A stretch of 64,000 nucleotides of DNA from a bacterium. GTDB taxonomy: Bacteria > Chloroflexota > Dormibacteria > Aeolococcales > Bog-877. Numbering within the stretch: the first letter of the stretch is position 1; the number at the start of each line of letters is the position of its first letter. The DNA lies in NCBI GenBank assembly GCA_021795235.1, contig JAJYPP010000001.1, positions 1 to 64,000 of the forward strand, read 5' to 3'. This document shows, piece by piece, positions 1-9,843 of the stretch. The notes under the pieces were generated by a model. The model was given only the letters and a program-made list of their open reading frames with translations. It was not told where the DNA came from and did not search any database. Both the position numbers and the translations under genes were made by a program.

Positions 1-8
1 TGACCACA

Positions 9-290
9 GTGGTGGTGGAGCATCGAGACCGCCTGGCCCGGATGAACGCGGAGCTGGTCGAGGCATCCCTGCTCGCCCATGGGCGCCGGCTGGTGGTGCT
101 GGACTCGGGTGAGGTGGAGGACGACCTTGTCCGGGACATGGTGGAGGTGCTGACCGGCTTCTGCGCCCATTTGTACGGCAGGCGCTCGGCAAGAAACCGG
201 GCTCTGAAGGCCCTGAACTGTGCCAAGCATGATGTGGGGCCGACTGCTCTGGGGGTCCCGATGACCCATTCGCGACAGCCGAAGCGATGA
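9..290 (+). pseudogene. IS607-type serine recombinase (TnpA), C-terminal part; 5' end outside window
   Basis: VVEHRDRLARMNAELVEASL..GRRLVVLDSGEVEDDLVRDMVEVLTGFCAHLYGRRSARNRALKAL matches the conserved C-terminal part of IS607 TnpA. Confidence 0.8.
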
Positions 291-772
291 CCAGGCGGCT
301 CCGCCATCCGGTCGCGGGCACCGAGGAGGCGCCCGCCGCGACATCGATGTCCGTGCGCACGAGGCTGCGGGTCTCGGCTGCCGACCAGGCGGTTATCAAC
401 TCCCTGGGCCGGCACCTCGGGCACCTGGCCGGCTCCGACCTGAAGGCCCGGGTGGCCGATGGCGGGCTGCACTCGGCCGATACCTGGGCCAAGCGCAAGC
501 GGGCCATCGCCCGAGAGTCATCCTCGCGCTGGGCTGGCACCCTCAGCAAGGCGTCCAACGCCGCCTACGACACCGCCCGTCGCGACCAGCAGCGCTATCT
601 GGCCGAGCTGGAGAAGGCGGTACGTGCCATATCGGAGAAGCTGGACCGCCCGATCCACTCGGGAGCTGAGCGGGAGGCGCTCCCGGCGCGGGAGCAGGAG
701 CGGGCCAAAGCCGAGGGCCGCAAGCTCAAGCACCTCGACTTCGGCTATCGCTCGCGTCGGAGCACGCCATGA
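287..772 (+). pseudogene. IS607-associated TnpB, N-terminal fragment only
   Basis: Overlaps tnpA stop; RLRVSAADQAVINSLGRHLGHLAGSDLKAR...SSSRWAGTLSKASN is IS607 TnpB N-terminal sequence; RuvC and zinc-finger parts missing. Confidence 0.7.
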
Positions 773-954
773 AGCGATCCCGGCTCCAGCACCTCTACTT
801 GTCCTTCGGAGCCGGCATCCACTATTGTTTGCGTGCGCCCTTGGCCAAGCTGGAGTTCGACATCCTGTTCCGGAAGATGCGCCGGCGGATGCCCAAGCTG
901 ACCTTGCGGGCGGCACCACAGTGGAAGCCCCGCTTCGTGCTCCGGGGGCCGTAG
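769..954 (+). pseudogene. Cytochrome P450 C-terminal fragment
   Basis: LSFGAGIHYCLRAPLAKLEFDILFRKMRRRMPKLTL..RFVLRG contains the P450 heme-Cys loop and C-terminus; rest of protein absent. Confidence 0.75.
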
Positions 955-1045
955 TCGATCCCGGTCAAGGGCGGCGGAGATTGAGGACTCATCTGGCCCG
1001 CCGCTGGCAAGGCTGGCCCGCGGAGTACCAACAACGGGGAGATTG

Positions 1046-1999
1046 ATGAACAAGGCGATCCTGCTCGACTGCGACACTGGCATCGACGACGCGCTGGCCA
1101 TCCTCGACTTCACCGCTCGGGGCGGCGAGCTGGTGGCGGTGGGCTCGGTCCACGGCAACGTCCCGGCCCCCGTTGGGGCCCGCAACACGCTGCGGGTGTT
1201 GGAGATAGCCGGTGTGGAGGGTGTTCCGGTCTGCGTCGGGGCCGCCCGGCCGCTCGCCCAACCGCTGCTGACGGCCGAGCACGTCCACGGCCAGGACGGT
1301 CTCGGCAACACAAACCAGCCCGCGCCGAAACTGGCTGCGGCACCGGGTTCGGCCGCCGAGCAGATCGTGCGCATGGCGCATGCCCATCCCGGAGAGTTCA
1401 CCCTGGTCGCGATCGGGCCATTGACCAATCTGGCCCTGGCGCTACTGCTCGATCCCGAGTTGCCCCGGCTCATTCCCGAGGTGTACGTGATGGGTGGAGC
1501 GGTGGAGGTGCCTGGCAACGTGAGCCCGACCGCCGAGGCCAATATCTGGCACGATCCCGAGGCGGCCCAGCTGGTCATAGAGGGCGACTGGGCAGTGACC
1601 CTGGTGACCCTGGACGCCACCATGCAGGCGCTGCTGACTCCATCCGATCTGAAGGCCATCAGCGGGGCCTCCAGCGTGCGCGCGCAGTTCGCCAGTGCGA
1701 TCCTCGACCACTATCTCGACGTCTACCAGCAGTGGATTCCGGGGCGGACCTGTCCTCTCCATGACCCCCTGGCGCTGGCTCTGGTGCTGGACCCCGATCT
1801 GGCCACCTATAGGACACTCGCGACCCAGGTGGAGCTGCGCGGTGGCACCACCCGCGGCACCACCGTCTGCGACCTTCGCGGCGACCCGGCATCAGCAGCC
1901 CAGGAGCCGGCGCCGGGGTGGCGGAATGTCCGCTATCTCGACGAGCTCGACGTGGAGCGCTTCCGGGCTCTCTTCGTGGCGGGGGTCACCAGCCCCTGA
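1046..1999 (+). CDS. Nucleoside hydrolase (inosine/uridine-preferring family)
   Basis: N-terminal DCDTGIDDALAI Ca-binding motif; VYVMGGAVEVPGNVSPTAEANIWHDPEAA. Confidence 0.92.
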   Translation: MNKAILLDCDTGIDDALAILDFTARGGELVAVGSVHGNVPAPVGARNTLRVLEIAGVEGVPVCVGAARPLAQPLLTAEHVHGQDGLGNTNQPAPKLAAAPGSAAEQIVRMAHAHPGEFTLVAIGPLTNLALALLLDPELPRLIPEVYVMGGAVEVPGNVSPTAEANIWHDPEAAQLVIEGDWAVTLVTLDATMQALLTPSDLKAISGASSVRAQFASAILDHYLDVYQQWIPGRTCPLHDPLALALVLDPDLATYRTLATQVELRGGTTRGTTVCDLRGDPASAAQEPAPGWRNVRYLDELDVERFRALFVAGVTSP

Positions 2000-2069
2000 G
2001 GTGGCCCGGTCGGGCCGTGGGTGGCGGCTGAGAGGGCGACCCGATTGGGGACTGCCAGCTGGCTGGCGC

Positions 2070-3419
2070 TTACAAGCCGCCCGGGCCGGCGGCGGCGTTG
2101 AGCCCGGCTCCCCTTCCGGTCTCGGCCCCGCGCCAATACCAGGCGAGCGCTGCCGACACACCGATTGCCCAGACCAGGACCGCGAACCAGGTGAAGGCGG
2201 CGAGGCTGAAGCCCTGGGTCAGGTATATCGTCGCGATGTAGAGACCCACGCTGACGAACCGTACGATGGCGGTGTAGCTTCCACGCCGTCGCGTCTCCCA
2301 GACTTCGCCCTGCAGGGTCGTGCTGGCCAGGAACTCGATTGCCAGGAAGATGTTGAGCACCACCAGCAGGGCGAAGAAAAGTCCGATTGAGTCGCGCCAG
2401 GCGGGCGCCAGTATGGCGATGGCGATGCTGGTCGCGAAGCAGCCCACATGGCCGACCAAGAGAGTGAGCTTGCGACTCCAGCGGTCGGCCCAGAAGGCGA
2501 AGAGCCCGACCAGGAGCTCGGTGATTCCCGCCACCATGAGGATCTGCGGGGACAGCTTCGGCAGATGGTCGGGGCCAAGCACGTAGGTCATGAGCCCATA
2601 CCCGGCGGTGCCCGCGAAGATCGTGGCGCAGGTCGCGAAGAGTCGCAACCCCAGCGGTGTCGAGGCGGCCACCAGGGCGGCCGCGGCAGCGCCGGCAGTC
2701 TCCTCCTCGGGTCGTTGCCGGTCGCGGACCTGCTCTTGGGAATAGTGCCGGCGAGCGACGGCATCGGCCTCCCGGTTCCGGCCCCTCGAGCGCAGCCACC
2801 GCACCGACTCTGGGGTGTGGAGGCGGATCAACAACAGGCAGACGCTGGCGAAGAGGAAGGCGCTGGCCACGGCGAGGCGCTCTCCTTCGATCCCGTGCCG
2901 GCCGCCGAGGAGAGATACCGCGGCCAGGATCAGAGGGCCAAGGTTGGCGGCGTTGATGGCGAGCATCATGGTCTTGCCCCGGTGCCTGGCGGGCATTACC
3001 TCATGGGAGGTGACCAGGATCCCGTTGAGCTCGCCGCCGGAGGCGAACAGCACCACGGCCAGGGAGATCAGGATCAGATGGTAGGAGGAGCTGAAGATGA
3101 TCCCCACCCCGCCTGCTGCGTACAGACCCAAGGTGATGAAGAAGACCGGTCGCCGCCCCATCCGGTCCGCCAGCGGTCCCAGTACGGCTATCCCCAGGAT
3201 CTGCCAGAGCGGAGACCAGGAGAGCAGCAGGGACCGGCCCACCACCGGGACGTGCACCCATGAGGTGGCGATGGTGGCGGTTCCAAAGGCATAGGACACG
3301 AGGAACATCCCGAGGAAGAAGGAGGCGAAGTTCCAGGAGTCGGTCGCCGTCCATCGCTCTACCGCAGCTGGCCCTTGCGAATGGCTGGCCGCCGGCCGGC
3401 GGCCAGAGTCGCCGTTCAT
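2070..3419 (-). CDS. MFS transporter
   Basis: Multiple hydrophobic helices, GPLADRMGRRPVFFITL motif; start taken at MNGDSG. Confidence 0.85.
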   Translation of the reverse strand: MNGDSGRRPAASHSQGPAAVERWTATDSWNFASFFLGMFLVSYAFGTATIATSWVHVPVVGRSLLLSWSPLWQILGIAVLGPLADRMGRRPVFFITLGLYAAGGVGIIFSSSYHLILISLAVVLFASGGELNGILVTSHEVMPARHRGKTMMLAINAANLGPLILAAVSLLGGRHGIEGERLAVASAFLFASVCLLLIRLHTPESVRWLRSRGRNREADAVARRHYSQEQVRDRQRPEEETAGAAAAALVAASTPLGLRLFATCATIFAGTAGYGLMTYVLGPDHLPKLSPQILMVAGITELLVGLFAFWADRWSRKLTLLVGHVGCFATSIAIAILAPAWRDSIGLFFALLVVLNIFLAIEFLASTTLQGEVWETRRRGSYTAIVRFVSVGLYIATIYLTQGFSLAAFTWFAVLVWAIGVSAALAWYWRGAETGRGAGLNAAAGPGGL

Positions 3420-3453
3420 GATTCGCTGTGAGCCCATGGCGCCTGCGCGCGAA

Positions 3454-4758
3454 TCAGGCCGTGTGCTCGGGATCCACCCGCTCCAAGACCAATTGCCGGT
3501 CGGGCCCTGGCGCGTCCCCAATCTCGACCGCCCGCTTCAAAGCCTCGAGCGCGTGGCCCACCCGTTGGGGATCGTCCCCGACCAAATCGAGCAGGGGCTG
3601 CCCCTGCTCGACTCGCTCGCCCCGCTCGGCCCGGCAGATCACCCCGGCCGTGGCCGAGACCGGGTCTTCCGATCTGGCTCTCCCGGCACCCATGCGCCAG
3701 GCCGCCACTCCCACCGACCTGGCGTCCAAGTTGAGGAGGAACCCGTCCCGTTCGGCGGCGACGGTTGCCAGCACCTGTCCTTGCGGAAGTGGCGCGTCCG
3801 GATCTCCTCCCTGCGCTCTGACCATGGTCGCGAATCGCTCCCAGGCCCGACCATCGTCAAGGGCTGGCTCCGGGTCTTCAGTGATGCCCACCAGATCGAG
3901 CATCTCCCTGGCCTCCCGCACCACCAAGCCCCTGAGCGTCGGCGGTCCACCACCGTGCAGGATGTCGATCGCCTCCCTCACCTCGACCGCGTTGCCCACC
4001 GCGTGACCCAAGGGGGCGTCCATATCGGTCAGCAGCGCTCGGGTCCTGACGCCATATGACTCACCGAGCCGAATCATGGTCCTGGCCAGCTCGCGAGCCT
4101 GGGTCACGTCCGGCATGAAGGCGCCGCTGCCGACCTTGACGTCGAGCAGGAGCGCGCCGGTGCCTTCGGCCACCTTCTTCGACATGATCGAGCTGGCGAT
4201 CAACGGTATGGACTCCACGGTGCCGGTGACATCGCGAAGGGCGTAGAGGCGGCGGTCGGCCGGCGCGAGCTCGGGGCTGGCGGCACAGATCACGCAGCCG
4301 GCCTGATCCAGCACGGAGAACATCTCGTCCGGGTCGAGTTGGGCACGCCATCCCGGTATGGTCTCCATCTTGTCCAGGGTGCCGCCGGTGTGTCCCAGGC
4401 CGCGCCCGGAGAGCTGTGGTACCGCCGCCCCGCAGGCGGCCACCAGCGGCGCCAGGACGAGCGACACCTTGTCGCCAACGCCTCCAGTCGAGTGCTTATC
4501 GACGGTGGGCCGGGAGAGCGAGGAGAGATCCTGCCGGATTCCGGAGTCGACCATCGCTCTTGTCCAGGCGTCGACCTCGGAGGCGTTCATCCCCTGCCAG
4601 CAGACCGCCATCAGCAGGGCAGCCATTTGCGGCTCGCCCACCTGGCCCGCCAAGTAGCCGCTGAGCAGGTGGGCGATGTCCTGGGGGGCCAGAGCCGCAC
4701 CTGTCTTCTTGGCCAGGATAAGCTCGAGAGCCAGCGCTCCCGGGTCCGACGGGGTCAA
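3454..4758 (-). CDS. deoA: Thymidine phosphorylase / pyrimidine-nucleoside phosphorylase
   Basis: KHSTGGVGDKVSLVLAPLVAACGAAVPQLSGRGLGHTGGTLDKMETIPG signature. Confidence 0.95.
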   Translation of the reverse strand: MTPSDPGALALELILAKKTGAALAPQDIAHLLSGYLAGQVGEPQMAALLMAVCWQGMNASEVDAWTRAMVDSGIRQDLSSLSRPTVDKHSTGGVGDKVSLVLAPLVAACGAAVPQLSGRGLGHTGGTLDKMETIPGWRAQLDPDEMFSVLDQAGCVICAASPELAPADRRLYALRDVTGTVESIPLIASSIMSKKVAEGTGALLLDVKVGSGAFMPDVTQARELARTMIRLGESYGVRTRALLTDMDAPLGHAVGNAVEVREAIDILHGGGPPTLRGLVVREAREMLDLVGITEDPEPALDDGRAWERFATMVRAQGGDPDAPLPQGQVLATVAAERDGFLLNLDARSVGVAAWRMGAGRARSEDPVSATAGVICRAERGERVEQGQPLLDLVGDDPQRVGHALEALKRAVEIGDAPGPDRQLVLERVDPEHTA

Positions 4759-5171
4759 GGTTGCCTGCGCGCGAGCTCGGATGCGTCGAACGCGCCGGGT
4801 AGAAGCTCACCCAGGGTGATCGGGTCGGCGTTCGCCCCCTGGTCGATCGGGAGCTCGGGCCCTCCGTGCTCCAGCAGGACCTGCCGACACCTACCGCATG
4901 GCGCTAGCGGCAGGCCGTCTTCGGTGACCACGCTCAGGGCTATGATCCGCTCGCCGCCTTGCGCCCGAAGAGCGGACACGAGTCCACATTCGGCGCATAG
5001 AGACAGGCCGAATGAGGCGTTCTCGACGTTACAGCCGCTGACCACCGTGTGCTGGTCGGTCAGCCCGGCAGCACCGACATGGAGCTTGGACCAGGGGGCG
5101 TAGGCCCGGCGGGCAACCTCTTTGGCCGTCGCTCGGAGTGTGATCCAATCCGCGGGTTCCGCTTGGGCCAT
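4755..5171 (-). CDS. cdd: Cytidine deaminase
   Basis: GCNVENASFGLSLCAE and PCGRCRQVL zinc motifs; SD aaggag upstream of ATG; overlaps deoA start. Confidence 0.95.
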   Translation of the reverse strand: MAQAEPADWITLRATAKEVARRAYAPWSKLHVGAAGLTDQHTVVSGCNVENASFGLSLCAECGLVSALRAQGGERIIALSVVTEDGLPLAPCGRCRQVLLEHGGPELPIDQGANADPITLGELLPGAFDASELARRQP

Positions 5172-5755
5172 CGTCGCTCCTTCATCTCGCAAGATGTCAC
5201 TTGGGATCATCGGCTGATTTCATCTGTATCCTACCTGGAGGCCGTGATCTGCCCGGCGGGTCATGAGCGACTGTCTGGTCTCGCTTTCGGTTGGGGATTC
5301 CGGAAGGGTGGGGGGGCGGTTGTCCGCGACGACTCCCCGGCCAGACAGCACGGGATGGTGCGGGGGCGGGGAGGGCGGTCGCTCTTATCACCTCGCGGTC
5401 GGCGCCGCCGGAGAGATCACGGCACTTCGGACCGTGCCGGCGCAACTGGAGCGGCGTCGGCCCCGGGTGGGCCAGCTGGAGATCAGGCGGGAGCGACGCC
5501 GTGGAGCGGGCAGGTGGCGGCGTGCTCGCCAGAGCTGCTCGCCCATGGGTAGGCACGCCGGGACCACAGTGTCGGCGGCGGCCAGTCATCTGGTTCTGGA
5601 GCACGCTGGTGCAGCCGCATTCCTGGCCGCTCGGCGGGCGTGCCCGGACACGGCCTGGCGCTCGGCGACCCGCGCCTGGTCTGCGCCCAAGTGCGAACCC
5701 TCCGGGCGTGGGCACACGGCGGCGGCGGTCCACCGCGACCTGACGCGGCGCCATC

Positions 5756-6949
5756 TCACCAGATCGCTTGACTGGTGTCGAGGTCGTAAAAGTGGAGCTG
5801 CTTGGGGTCGACGGCTATGGCTACCTGATCACCCACGGCCAGGGGCGTCCGTGGTCCAAACCGGGCGACCCCGGCCGCACTCAGGGCGCTCACCACTCCA
5901 AGCGTCACTTGGGATCCGCTCGCATCGCCATCGGCGCCCGCTGAGGTATCGGACTGGATCTGGCGCCCATTGATGGCGAAGTGGACCACCAGCTCACTGC
6001 CGAGCGCCTCGATCAAGGCGACCTTCACGGTGAGCGAGCCATGGAGAGACTGAGAGGTGGCGGGACTGGAGAGGTCCTCAGGTCGGATTCCGACGACGAG
6101 CGTGCGGCCCCTGTACGGCTCCAGTCCCGGCCGCGCGGCCAGGTCCTCCGCGCTCAGAGCCAGCCGTTGATCGCCGATTTGTACTTCCAGCCCATCGCCA
6201 GACTGCCGGAGGCGACACTCGTACAGGTTCATGGCTGGTGAGCCGATGAATCCAGCCACAAAGAGATTCTTGGGCCGGTCGTACAGCTCTTGGGGCGGGG
6301 CGCACTGCTCCAAGATCCCGCCGCTGAGAACTCCGACTCGATCGCCCATCGTCATCGCCTCGGTCTGATCGTGGGTTACATAGATGGTGGCGACTCCCAT
6401 GTGGCGCTGGATTCGCGACACCTCGGCCCGCATCTGTACTCGCAACTTGGCGTCCAGGTTGGAGAGCGGCTCGTCCATCAGGAATGCCGATGGCTCGCGC
6501 ACCAAGGCCCGGCCCATGGCGACGCGCTGGCGTTGCCCTCCGGAAAGCTGTCCTGGTCGCGAGTTCAGGAACCCGGAGAGCCCCAGGATCTCGGCGGCGT
6601 TGTCGACCCTCCGCCTGATCTCCGGCTTGGACATCCTCCGCATCCTGAGGGCGAAGCCAATATTCTCGGCCACCGTCATGTGCGGATACAGAGCGTAGTT
6701 CTGAAACACCATGGCGATGTCGCGGTCCTTGGCAGGTACCGAGTTCATCCGTCGATCCCCGATGTACACGCTCCCGGCAGTGGCCGCCTCCAGCCCTGCC
6801 ACCACCCGCAAGGCAGTCGTCTTCCCACACCCCGAGGGGCCGACGAAAACCATGAACTCCCCATCGGCCACCTGGATGCTGACATCCGTCAGGGCCCTGG
6901 TTCCGTTCGGGTAGACCTTGGATATCCCGTCGAGGGTGATGGTCGCCAA
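5756..6949 (-). CDS. Sugar-type ABC transporter ATP-binding protein (MalK/UgpC family)
   Basis: GPSGCGKTT Walker A, LSGGQRQRVAMGRALVREPSAFLMDEPLSNLDAKLR. Confidence 0.95.
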   Translation of the reverse strand: MATITLDGISKVYPNGTRALTDVSIQVADGEFMVFVGPSGCGKTTALRVVAGLEAATAGSVYIGDRRMNSVPAKDRDIAMVFQNYALYPHMTVAENIGFALRMRRMSKPEIRRRVDNAAEILGLSGFLNSRPGQLSGGQRQRVAMGRALVREPSAFLMDEPLSNLDAKLRVQMRAEVSRIQRHMGVATIYVTHDQTEAMTMGDRVGVLSGGILEQCAPPQELYDRPKNLFVAGFIGSPAMNLYECRLRQSGDGLEVQIGDQRLALSAEDLAARPGLEPYRGRTLVVGIRPEDLSSPATSQSLHGSLTVKVALIEALGSELVVHFAINGRQIQSDTSAGADGDASGSQVTLGVVSALSAAGVARFGPRTPLAVGDQVAIAVDPKQLHFYDLDTSQAIW

Positions 6950-7509
6950 CGCTGTCTCCTGGGCTTGCCCGAGTCGGTGGCACCGACGCGTCCGATCTCG
7001 ATCAACGCCGATCCATTTCGAGCCTGCAACCCGAGATTATGAGCGAGCCCGTCCAATCTGGTCGGCATCGCACCAGGCGGTGGGAGCCCGCGCCGGGTGC
7101 CCAGAGGTGGCCCAGTCAGCTGGCGAGCGAGTGCCTGCAACAGTGGCGGGGTCAGGCGGATCTGCTCGTCTCATCCCCAGTGCCGGGTGCATACCTCCGG
7201 GACGGCAATCGCTCACTGTTGCTGGCGGCTCCTTGGTTCGGGACGTAGGCGGCGATCGTCGGATTCAGGGCCGCTGGTCTTGACATGAGTCCGGACCCGG
7301 AACTAGACTCCGGCCATCGATTGCAGTGGGTGAACCGAGGTGGCCTTCGGGCCGGCGGGTGAGTGGCGCCACGATCCATGAAGTTGCGGTAGTTGTGGGC
7401 AGGTCGCCTCGAGCGTCGCCTGGATGCGCCGTGGCAAGGATCTTCTCGGTTGAATCGCCACCCCTGGAGTGGTGCCAGTAGCCATGGGTCCGGGGCCGCG
7501 CACGGAGGC

Positions 7510-7528
7510 GATTGTTCGTCCGACAATC
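7510..7528. promoter_or_regulatory. Imperfect palindrome GATTGTTCGTCCGACAATC, candidate operator
   Basis: Inverted repeat GATTGT/ACAATC in the long region between divergent ABC genes. Confidence 0.35.
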
Positions 7529-8043
7529 CCCCACACTCTCGGTGCACACGTGAGCGTGTCCCAGCGGCCGCCTTCCGAGTCACGAGAGGCTCGGGATGGA
7601 GGTGCCGTGGTTTGCAGCCCGCATGGCCAGAGGCATCTTGTTGCGGCTGCCGGACCCCGGGCAACTTTGACCGGGGGGGGCTGGCGGGTAGCGCTATCGG
7701 CTCCCTTGAGGGCCAAGAGGCTGGTTGTGCTGGGGCGCTCCCGGTGTACGGGTGTTGATGACGACCTGACCGCGGTGCGAACCTGGCCGAAGCTGAACTG
7801 GACCGAACGTCGGCTGGTAAGGCTGGGGTCTCGAGTCACTCCGGCTTGTCCGAACTCCGACCGGGAGGCGAGGCGCGCCTCTGGCTGCTGTGCGAGAGCC
7901 CCGGCTCGTTCGAACTCGCCCCCTTTCCGAAGGCGGCGCCAGCCGGTGCCCGGACCAAGGGATCCCAGTTCGGCATACCGGGGCAGGCGAATCCACGTGC
8001 GTGTACGGGGCGGAACTCGCTTGAGCAGCGGGCGGACGGCCAA

Positions 8044-8949
8044 ATGACCCGCCCTGGGTTCGCCGGAGTCCGAATTGGGCTGCCCCAGGCAGTTGCCGGC
8101 CTGCTTTATCTCAGCCCGGCGATGACGATTCTCTTAGTCTTCTGGATCTTACCTCTGGTGCTGGTCCTAGGCTTCAGCTTCTTCCACTGGAACTACGGCA
8201 CCAGTCCGACCTTCGCGGGCCTGGCCGAGTACCGAGAGGTCCTCGACACCGGTCAATTTTGGCAGTCCCTGGGGACCACCGCGATCTTTTCGGCGGCGGT
8301 GGTGCTGGTGGGCAGCGGGCTGGCGCTGGTCAGCGCGCTCCTGCTGTATCGGGGTCTGCGCGCAGCCGGGCTGTTCCGGATGCTCTTCTTCCTGCCCTAC
8401 GTGACTCCAATCGTGGCGACTGCGACCGTCTGGCTTTGGATGTTCCAGCCCACGGTGGGAGTGATCGACCGTCTCATGGCACTTGTGGGCCTGCCGGGAA
8501 ACATCGCTTGGGTGAACTACCCGCAGTTGGCGCTGCTGAGCGTGATCGTATACACGATCTGGTACAGCTTCGGCTTTATGACCCTGCTCTTCCTGGCAGG
8601 GCTCACGGACATCCCGGGCACGATCCTGGAGGCGTCTGCCATTGATGGCGCCGGCGCGTGGCACCGCTTCCGGGACGTGATCTGGCCGCTGCTGTCACCG
8701 ACCACGATCTTTGTACTGGTCATTTCCACGGTGAATGCCTTTCAGAGCTTCACCCAGATCTACGCCCTGACCCGGGGCGGGCCGGTACAGGCGACGACGA
8801 CCCTCACCTACCTCATCTACGAGACCGGCTTCCAGTACTTCCACTTCGGTCAGGCCTCCGCCACTGCGGTGCTGTTCTTTGTCATCGTTGCCGTCCTGGT
8901 GCTGGCGCAGATGAGACTGGCGCGGCGCACCACGTATTACCAGTCGTGA
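8044..8949 (+). CDS. ABC transporter permease (MalF/UgpA type)
   Basis: MTRPGFAGVRIG start; TM helices; EAAxxxGA-like EASAIDGAGAWHRFRDVIWPLLSP. Confidence 0.93.
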   Translation: MTRPGFAGVRIGLPQAVAGLLYLSPAMTILLVFWILPLVLVLGFSFFHWNYGTSPTFAGLAEYREVLDTGQFWQSLGTTAIFSAAVVLVGSGLALVSALLLYRGLRAAGLFRMLFFLPYVTPIVATATVWLWMFQPTVGVIDRLMALVGLPGNIAWVNYPQLALLSVIVYTIWYSFGFMTLLFLAGLTDIPGTILEASAIDGAGAWHRFRDVIWPLLSPTTIFVLVISTVNAFQSFTQIYALTRGGPVQATTTLTYLIYETGFQYFHFGQASATAVLFFVIVAVLVLAQMRLARRTTYYQS

Positions 8950-9785
8950 ACGCGTGGCAGCGTTGGGCGAAGCCGTCCCGCCTGGGCACGTATGGGATCC
9001 TGGTGGCGTTCGCGGTGGTCGCACTTTTTCCCATCTGGTGGATCGTGGCGACCTCCCTGGAGACCGCCAGCCGCGCCTACTCCTTCCCTGGCGCCCTGGT
9101 GCCCCAGGGAGTTGTCTCCAACTACGTGACCGCCTGGGGGCTGGCGCCCTGGACCGGCTTCCTGCTCAACTCGGTGTTGATCAGCGCCACCACGGCCATC
9201 GGCACCGTGATAGTTGCCCTGCTGGCCGCCTATGCCCTTGTCCACCTGGTGGGACCGAGAGTCTCATCACTGCTCTTCACCGCCATCATCGCCACGTTGA
9301 TGGTGCCGTTTTACGCGGTCATGATTCCAGATTATGTGATCGTGCGGGATCTGGGCTGGCTCAACACCTACACCGCTCAGATAGTGCCGTTCTTGGGTGG
9401 CGGCTTCGCCGTCTTCCTCTTCCGGCAGTTCATCAAGGCCTTTCCTGGCGAGCTCAAGGAAGCGGCCGTCATGGATGGGGTTGGCGACCTCGGTTTCCTG
9501 TGGCGGATACTGGTGCCGAATCTCAGGCCCGCGATGGCCACGGTGGCGATCTACACCTTCATCCTGAGCTGGAACGCCTTTCTGTGGCCGCTGATCGTCA
9601 CCAGCACGCCCAGCGTGCAGCCGGTGCAGGTGGGGCTGGCTGATCTCCTCAGCACCGCCAACGGCACCGACTTCACGGTTCTGGCTGCGTCGGCGGCCAT
9701 CACCGCCTTCCCGATTGTGGTGCTTTACTTCTTCATGCATCGGCAGATCACTGAGTCGATCAGTCGGACCGGACTCAAGGGCTAG
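8946..9785 (+). CDS. ABC transporter permease (MalG/UgpE type)
   Basis: GTG start overlapping previous stop by 4 nt; LKEAAVMDGVGDLGFLWRILVPNLRPA. Confidence 0.92.
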   Translation: MNAWQRWAKPSRLGTYGILVAFAVVALFPIWWIVATSLETASRAYSFPGALVPQGVVSNYVTAWGLAPWTGFLLNSVLISATTAIGTVIVALLAAYALVHLVGPRVSSLLFTAIIATLMVPFYAVMIPDYVIVRDLGWLNTYTAQIVPFLGGGFAVFLFRQFIKAFPGELKEAAVMDGVGDLGFLWRILVPNLRPAMATVAIYTFILSWNAFLWPLIVTSTPSVQPVQVGLADLLSTANGTDFTVLAASAAITAFPIVVLYFFMHRQITESISRTGLKG

Positions 9786-9843
9786 GTATGGGACGGTCCG
9801 TTTCGGCTGGCTATCAGCGCTATCGGATTGGGAGGACCAGGAC

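Noticed and set aside
5197-5754. 185-aa ORF between cdd and the ABC ATPase
   Set aside because: Arg/Pro/Gly-biased, no homology I recognise, no RBS; treated as intergenic
7303-8043. Long ORFs in the ABC divergent intergenic region
   Set aside because: Composition biased and frames overlap on both strands; no recognised family
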